A DNA stretch of 27,720 nucleotides from Enterobacteriaceae bacterium UBA2655 (GTDB lineage: Bacteria; Pseudomonadota; Gammaproteobacteria; Enterobacterales; Enterobacteriaceae): NCBI GenBank assembly GCA_002359495.1, contig DENB01000049.1, positions 5,561 to 33,280 of the forward strand, read 5' to 3'. Shown piece by piece: positions 22,929-27,720 of the stretch. How positions within the stretch are numbered: the stretch's first letter is position 1; the number at the start of each line of letters is the position of its first letter. A program made the translations under genes and the position numbers. The notes below the pieces were generated by a model, which had not been told where the DNA came from, made no database searches, and worked only from the letters and a program-made list of their open reading frames with translations.

Positions 22929-24818
22929 TCACATCACCAGACGGCGGATATCTGACAACATGTTGCCGATGATGGTGATAAAGCGCGCGCCATCAGCACC
23001 GTCGATCACACGGTGATCGAAAGAGAGAGAGATCGGCATCATCAGACGCGGCGCGAACTCTTTACCGTTCCATACCGGCTCCATCGCCGACTTGGAGACG
23101 CCAAGGATCGCTACTTCCGGCGCGTTAACAATCGGCGCGAAGTGGGTGGTACCCAGGCCGCCAAGGCTGGAAATGGTAAAGCATCCGCCCTGCATATCGC
23201 TCGCCGTCAGCTTGCCGTCGCGCGCTTTTTTCGAGGTCGCCATCAGCTCGCGGGAAAGCTCGGTGATGCCTTTTTTGTTCACGTCTTTAAAGACCGGAAC
23301 CACCAGACCGTTTGGCGTATCAACCGCCACGCCGATGTTGATATATTTCTTCAGCGTCAGCTTCTGCCCATCTTCAGACAGCGAGCTATTGAAGCGCGGC
23401 ATCTGCTCCAGCGCAGCCGCGACCGCTTTCATGATAAACACCACCGGGGTGTATTTCACATCCAGCTTGCTCTTCTCCGCTTCGGCGTTCTGCTGCTTAC
23501 GGAACGCTTCCAGATCGGTGATATCGGTTTTGTCGAAGTGGGTAACGTGCGGGATCATCACCCAGTTGCGGCTCAGGTTAGCGCCTGAGATTTTCTGGAT
23601 GCGGCCCAGTTCGACTTCTTCGATTTCGCCGAACTTGCTGAAATCGACTTTCGGCCACGGCAGCATGCCTGGCAGACCGCCGCCGGTCGCAGCGGCCGGC
23701 GCCGCTTCAGCGCGTTTCACCGCTTCTTTAACGTAGCTCTGCACGTCTTCTTTCAGGATGCGGCCTTTACGTCCGGTCCCTTTAACTTTCGCCAAATTAA
23801 CGCCGAATTCACGCGCCAGACGACGGATAACCGGCGTGGCGTGGACATATGCGTCGTTTTCAGCGAAATCGCTTTTGGCGTCCGCTTTCGCTGGCGCTGG
23901 CGCCGCTTTCTGCTCGGCTTTCGCCGGGGCAGCCGCTTCTTCTTTCTTCGCAGCCGGCGCAGCGGCAGGCGCAGCGCCTTCTACTTCGAAGACCATGATC
24001 AGCGAGCCGGTTTTCACCTTGTCGCCGGTAGAAACTTTGATCGCTTTGACTGTGCCTGCGAACGGCGCCGGCACTTCCATAGACGCCTTGTCACCTTCAA
24101 CAGTGATCAGCGACTGCTCGGCGGCGACTTTATCGCCTACCTTCACCATCACCTCGGTCACTTCGACTTCATCGCCGCCGATGTCCGGAACTTCAACATC
24201 TTTGGCGCCGGCAGCGGCGGCAGGCGCCGCGGCGGCCTCTTCTTTCACTTCCGGCTTAGGCGCAGCAGAGGGCGCCGCGCCTTCCGCGTCGAAAATCATG
24301 ATCAGCGAGCCGGTGCTCACCTTATCGCCCGCGGCGATTTTGATCTCTTTCACGGTACCGGCGAACGGCGCCGGCACTTCCATCGAGGCTTTATCGCCCT
24401 CGACGGTGATCAGCGACTGCTCGGCTTCCACCTTGTCGCCCACCTTCACCAGGATCTCGGTGACTTCCACTTCGTCGCCGCCGATGTCCGGCACGTTCAC
24501 TTCTTTGCTCTGCGTCGCAGCGGCGGCAGGCGCCGGAGCGGCCTCTTTCTTCTCTTCCGCTGCGGCCGGCGCCGCGTCTGCCGCGCCTTCCGCGTCGAAG
24601 ATCATGATCAGCGAGCCGGTTTCAACTTTGTCGCCGGTTGCGATTTTGATCTCTTTTACCACGCCAGCCTGAGGCGACGGCACTTCCATAGAGGCTTTAT
24701 CGCCCTCTACGGTGATCAGCGACTGCTCGGCTTCCACCTTGTCGCCCACCTTTACCAGAATCTCAGTGACTTCAACTTCGTCTGACCCGATGTCCGGTAC
24801 CTTAATTTCGATAGCCAT
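22929..24818 (-). CDS. aceF: Pyruvate dehydrogenase E2, dihydrolipoamide acetyltransferase
   Basis: Core of the pyruvate dehydrogenase complex; transfers acetyl groups from lipoyl-lysine to CoA. The 629-residue protein (E. coli 630) has three tandem lipoyl domains, each with the EGDKASMEV motif (lipoylated Lys41, Lys143, Lys244), joined by Ala/Pro-rich linkers. A peripheral-subunit-binding domain (about 325-362, [16 protein letters not shown]) and the catalytic domain (about 395-629) follow, the latter ending with [15 protein letters not shown], which holds the active-site His. The three lipoyl-coding segments are near-repeats at DNA level, so this stretch is prone to recombination. It starts 14 bases after aceE. 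Confidence 0.98.
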   Translation of the reverse strand: MAIEIKVPDIGSDEVEVTEILVKVGDKVEAEQSLITVEGDKASMEVPSPQAGVVKEIKIATGDKVETGSLIMIFDAEGAADAAPAAAEEKKEAAPAPAAAATQSKEVNVPDIGGDEVEVTEILVKVGDKVEAEQSLITVEGDKASMEVPAPFAGTVKEIKIAAGDKVSTGSLIMIFDAEGAAPSAAPKPEVKEEAAAAPAAAAGAKDVEVPDIGGDEVEVTEVMVKVGDKVAAEQSLITVEGDKASMEVPAPFAGTVKAIKVSTGDKVKTGSLIMVFEVEGAAPAAAPAAKKEEAAAPAKAEQKAAPAPAKADAKSDFAENDAYVHATPVIRRLAREFGVNLAKVKGTGRKGRILKEDVQSYVKEAVKRAEAAPAAATGGGLPGMLPWPKVDFSKFGEIEEVELGRIQKISGANLSRNWVMIPHVTHFDKTDITDLEAFRKQQNAEAEKSKLDVKYTPVVFIMKAVAAALEQMPRFNSSLSEDGQKLTLKKYINIGVAVDTPNGLVVPVFKDVNKKGITELSRELMATSKKARDGKLTASDMQGGCFTISSLGGLGTTHFAPIVNAPEVAILGVSKSAMEPVWNGKEFAPRLMMPISLSFDHRVIDGADGARFITIIGNMLSDIRRLVM

Positions 24819-24832
24819 TACTCATTTACCTC

Positions 24833-27496
24833 TTATGCCAGACGCGGGTTGACTTTATCTGCATCGATATCGAATTTGGCGATCGCATCGGCCACCACTT
24901 TCTTATCGATTTCGCCACGTTTAGCCAGTTCGCCCAAAGCCGCAACCACAACATAGGATGCGTCCACTTCGAAGTGGTGACGCAGATTTTCGCGGCTGTC
25001 GGAACGGCCGAAACCGTCGGTGCCCAGCACGCGATAGTCGCTGGCCGGAATGTAGCTGCGAACCTGTTCGGCAAACAGCTTCATGTAGTCCGTCGAGGCC
25101 ACGGCCGGCGCGTCGTTCATCACCTGCGCGATGTACGGCACGCGCGCTTCTTCGGTCGGGTGCAGCATGTTCCAGCGCTCGCAATCCTGGCCGTCGCGCG
25201 CCAGTTCGGTGAACGAGGTCACGCTATAGACGTCGGAACCGATGCCGTAATCTTTCGCCAGGATCTGCGCGGCTTCACGCACGTGACGCAGGATAGAACC
25301 TGAACCCAGCAGCTGCACTTTGCCTTTGCTGCCCTCTACCGTTTCCAGCTTGTAGATACCCTTACGGATACCCTCTTCCGCACCCTGCGGCATCGCAGGC
25401 ATGTGGTAGTTTTCGTTCAGCGTGGTGATGTAGTAGTAAATGTTTTCCTGCGCTTCGCCGTACATACGCACCAGGCCATCATGCATGATGACCGCCACTT
25501 CGTAGGCGTATGCCGGATCGTAGGAGATGCAGTTAGGGATGGTCAGCGACTGGATGTGGCTGTGGCCATCTTCATGCTGCAAACCTTCGCCGTTCAGCGT
25601 GGTGCGGCCCGAGGTGCCGCCGACGAGGAAGCCGCGCGCCTGCTGGTCGCCCGCCGCCCACAGCAGATCGCCGATGCGCTGGAAGCCGAACATGGAATAA
25701 TAGATGTAGAACGGGATCATCGGCAGGTTGTTGGTGCTGTAAGAGGTCGCCGCCGCCAGCCAGGATGCGCCTGCGCCCAGCTCGTTGATCCCTTCCTGCA
25801 GAATCTGGCCTTTCTCGTCTTCTTTATAGTACGCCACCTGCTCGCGGTCCTGCGGGGTGTACTGCTGGCCGTTCGGGCTGTAGATGCCGATCTGACGGAA
25901 CAAGCCTTCCATACCGAAGGTACGGGCTTCGTCGGCGATGATCGGAACCAGGCGATCTTTAATCGACTTGTTCTTCAGCATCACGTTCAGCGCGCGCACG
26001 AAAGCGATGGTGGTGGAGATCTCTTTACTCTGCTCTTCCAGCAGGCCGCTGAAATCTTCCAGCGACGGCATCTCCAGCTTCTCGCTGAACTGCGGCTGAC
26101 GGCTCGGCAGATAACCACCCAGTTTTTCACGCTGCGCGTGCAGGTAGTTATGCTCTTCCGAACCTTTTTCGAAGGTCACGAACGGCAGGCTGTCCAGCTT
26201 GTCATCCTCTACCGGCACGTTGAAGCGATCGCGGATGTAGCGAATGCCATCCGTGTTCATCTTCTTCACCTGGTGCGCGATGTTTTTACCTTCGGCGGTG
26301 TCGCCCATACCATAGCCTTTGATGGTATGGGCCAGGATTACGATCGGCTTGCCTTTGGTATCCTGCGCTTTTTTCAGCGCCGCATAGATTTTCTTCGGAT
26401 CGTGGCCGCCGCGGTTCAGGGCCCAGATCTCGTCGTCGGTCATATCTTTAACCAGCGCGGCGGTTTCCGGGTATTTGCCGAAGAAGTGCTCGCGCACGTA
26501 GGCGCCGTCGCGAGATTTAAAGGTCTGGTAGTCGCCGTCGACGGTTTCGTTCATCAGCTGGATCAGCTTGCCGCTGGTATCTTTACGCAGCAGTTCGTCC
26601 CAGCGGCTACCCCAGATCACCTTGATCACTTCCCAGCCGGCGCCGCCGAAGATGCCTGCCAGTTCGTTGATGATTTTGCCGTTGCCGGTAACCGGGCCGT
26701 CGAGACGCTGCAGGTTACAGTTGATGATAAACACCAGGTTGTCCAGCTTCTCGCGCGTGGCGATAGTGATGGCGCCTTTAGATTCCGGCTCGTCCATTTC
26801 GCCGTCGCCGAGGAAGGCGTAAACGGTCTGGCCCGAGGTATCTTTCAGCCCACGGTGCTCAAGGTATTTCAGGAATTTAGCCTGATAGATGGCGGACAAC
26901 GGACCCAAACCCATGGAAACGGTCGGGAACTGCCAGAACTCCGGCATCAGTTTCGGGTGCGGATAAGAGGAGAGCCCCTTGCCGTCGACTTCCTGACGGA
27001 AGTTGTTCATCTGCTCTTCGGTCAGACGTCCTTCCAGGAAGGCGCGAGCGTAGACGCCCGGCGAAATATGGCCCTGGAAATAGACCAGGTCGCCGCCGTC
27101 TTTATCATTGCGCGCGCGGAAGAAGTGATTGAAACAGACCTCGTAGATAGTCGCGGAGGACTGGAACGAGGACATATGTCCGCCCAGCTCCAGATCCTTT
27201 TTCGAACCACGCAGAACGGTCATAATAGCGTTCCAGCGGATAGCGGAACGGATACGGCGCTCCAGAGTCGTATTCCCCGGATAATCCGGTTCATCTTCAA
27301 CGGCAATAGAGTTGATGTAGTTGCTGAGGGTAGAACCTTCAGCGACCTTCACGCCGCCTTTGCGGGCAGCGCCCAGAACCTGATCGATCAGGTACTGCGC
27401 GCGCTCAACACCTTCTTCACGGATGACCGATTCGATCGCCTGTAGCCAGTCGCGAGTTTCGATCGGATCCACGTCATTATGTAAACGTTCTGACAT
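24833..27496 (-). CDS. aceE: Pyruvate dehydrogenase E1 component
   Basis: Thiamine-diphosphate-dependent decarboxylation of pyruvate and acetylation of the E2 lipoyl group. The 887-residue product has the same length as E. coli AceE. The N-terminal SERLHNDVDPIETRDWLQ segment binds E2; the ThDP motif runs from GDGEMDE to NCNLQRLDG; FQGHISPGVYARAF, HTIKGYGMGD and GTSGRTTLNGEGLQHEDG are active-site regions. Differences from E. coli cluster near residues 50-75 and 460-500, as in Erwiniaceae proteins I recall. The ATG is preceded by ATAAGGAATACACCCC, as in E. coli. Expression is expected to be repressed by PdhR from the pdhR promoter outside this window. Confidence 0.98.
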   Translation of the reverse strand: MSERLHNDVDPIETRDWLQAIESVIREEGVERAQYLIDQVLGAARKGGVKVAEGSTLSNYINSIAVEDEPDYPGNTTLERRIRSAIRWNAIMTVLRGSKKDLELGGHMSSFQSSATIYEVCFNHFFRARNDKDGGDLVYFQGHISPGVYARAFLEGRLTEEQMNNFRQEVDGKGLSSYPHPKLMPEFWQFPTVSMGLGPLSAIYQAKFLKYLEHRGLKDTSGQTVYAFLGDGEMDEPESKGAITIATREKLDNLVFIINCNLQRLDGPVTGNGKIINELAGIFGGAGWEVIKVIWGSRWDELLRKDTSGKLIQLMNETVDGDYQTFKSRDGAYVREHFFGKYPETAALVKDMTDDEIWALNRGGHDPKKIYAALKKAQDTKGKPIVILAHTIKGYGMGDTAEGKNIAHQVKKMNTDGIRYIRDRFNVPVEDDKLDSLPFVTFEKGSEEHNYLHAQREKLGGYLPSRQPQFSEKLEMPSLEDFSGLLEEQSKEISTTIAFVRALNVMLKNKSIKDRLVPIIADEARTFGMEGLFRQIGIYSPNGQQYTPQDREQVAYYKEDEKGQILQEGINELGAGASWLAAATSYSTNNLPMIPFYIYYSMFGFQRIGDLLWAAGDQQARGFLVGGTSGRTTLNGEGLQHEDGHSHIQSLTIPNCISYDPAYAYEVAVIMHDGLVRMYGEAQENIYYYITTLNENYHMPAMPQGAEEGIRKGIYKLETVEGSKGKVQLLGSGSILRHVREAAQILAKDYGIGSDVYSVTSFTELARDGQDCERWNMLHPTEEARVPYIAQVMNDAPAVASTDYMKLFAEQVRSYIPASDYRVLGTDGFGRSDSRENLRHHFEVDASYVVVAALGELAKRGEIDKKVVADAIAKFDIDADKVNPRLA

Positions 27497-27540
27497 GGGG
27501 TGTATTCCTTATCTGTGTCTAATACGTTGAATTGTCTGGA

Positions 27541-27603
27541 GCCTGTCTCCCTGTACTCTTTCCCCTTTCAGATTCAGGAGGCGAAAAGCACAAGGAGACA
27601 GGC
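27541..27603 (-). other. Inverted repeat in the pdhR-aceE leader
   Basis: Exact 10-base arms gcctgtctcc (27541-27550) and ggagacaggc (27594-27603) flank 43 bases in the 140-base gap between pdhR and aceE. The transcript could form a long hairpin with an internal loop upstream of the aceE ribosome site. No T-tract is present, so processing, stability or attenuation is more likely than termination. Confidence 0.6.
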
Positions 27604-27636
27604 CCGTCGTTTTATCCGCGCGTTCGTTGCCGCGCG

Positions 27637-27720
27637 TTATTCCTTACGTTGCTGTAAACGACGCAGGGAGCGTTCACGACGACTCTGCTCCCGACTTCTG
27701 TCCAGCAAGATTTCCTCAAT
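27637..27720 (-). CDS. pdhR: Pyruvate dehydrogenase complex regulator PdhR, C-terminal end (partial)
   Basis: Only the last 27 codons and the stop are inside the window. They read IEEILLDRSREQSRRERSLR and then RLQQRKE, matching the basic C-terminal tail of E. coli PdhR, the GntR-family repressor that senses pyruvate and controls pdhR-aceEF-lpd. The gene continues beyond the right edge on the minus strand. Confidence 0.93.
   Translation of the reverse strand: MEEILLDRSREQSRRERSLRRLQQRKE

Noticed and set aside
23013..24785. Long plus-strand frames opposite aceF with repeated Ser/Pro/Ala or His/Arg sequence
   Set aside because: The repetitiveness comes from the three lipoyl-domain repeats on the real coding strand.
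24482..24818. Direct repeats at DNA level that could be read as a repeat element
   Set aside because: They encode the tandem lipoyl domains of AceF and are protein-level repeats, not a mobile or CRISPR-type array.
25403..27445. 680-codon plus-strand frame opposite aceE
   Set aside because: It is antisense to an almost invariant core gene; its composition mirrors codon bias on the opposite strand and no family resemblance or ribosome site is seen.
1..27720. tRNA, rRNA, CRISPR array, insertion sequence or phage genes
   Set aside because: I looked for cloverleaf-like stretches, regularly spaced repeats, transposase or integrase motifs and found none; the holin-like gene alone is not evidence of a prophage.

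Overview
The window reads as an enterobacterial chromosome segment. Its pyruvate dehydrogenase operon (pdhR-aceE-aceF-lpd), acnB and yacL are close to the E. coli proteins in length and sequence. GC-rich coding, the AceE variant residues and a GbpA-type chitin-active protein beside acnB suggest an Erwiniaceae-like genus (Pantoea/Mixta/Erwinia group). That placement is inference; no rRNA or other marker is present.

Layout. (1) 1-3168, + strand: the end of an MFS transporter gene, a cyclase-family hydrolase gene translationally coupled to it, and a divergent Nramp-family transporter, probably one catabolic/transport unit of unknown substrate. (2) 3206-8832, - strand: yacL, a cytochrome b561, a secreted GbpA-like lytic polysaccharide monooxygenase (LPMO) and acnB. 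In E. coli acnB and yacL are adjacent, so the LPMO and cytochrome genes are extra here. (3) About 9000-21190: an AT-richer accessory block between acnB and lpd, where E. coli has only yacH. It holds a LysR-like regulator, a holin-like small membrane protein, a GH51-like glycosidase and, on the opposite strand, a compact operon: PTS EIIBC, cytosolic Cys-type sulfatase, GntR/HutC regulator, two DUF202 membrane proteins (YidH/YidG-like) and an anaerobic sulfatase maturase. A secreted alginate-lyase-superfamily protein diverges from the operon. (4) 21254-27720, - strand: lpd, aceF, aceE and the last 27 codons of pdhR.

Best reading of the block (inference): a pathway for a sulfated, probably uronate-containing glycan. 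The exported lyase would cut the polymer and the PTS permease would import a small sulfated product. The cytosolic sulfatase, activated by the maturase, would remove sulfate, and the cytosolic GH51-like enzyme would split the remainder. The GntR protein is the obvious sensor. A perfect palindrome sits on the -10 region of the PTS promoter, with a CRP-like site centred where a class II activator would bind. The two DUF202 proteins may handle the sulfate released inside the cell; this is speculative.

No integrase, transposase, tRNA, CRISPR array or rRNA is visible. The block looks transferred from its base composition and position, but its mechanism of arrival cannot be seen.
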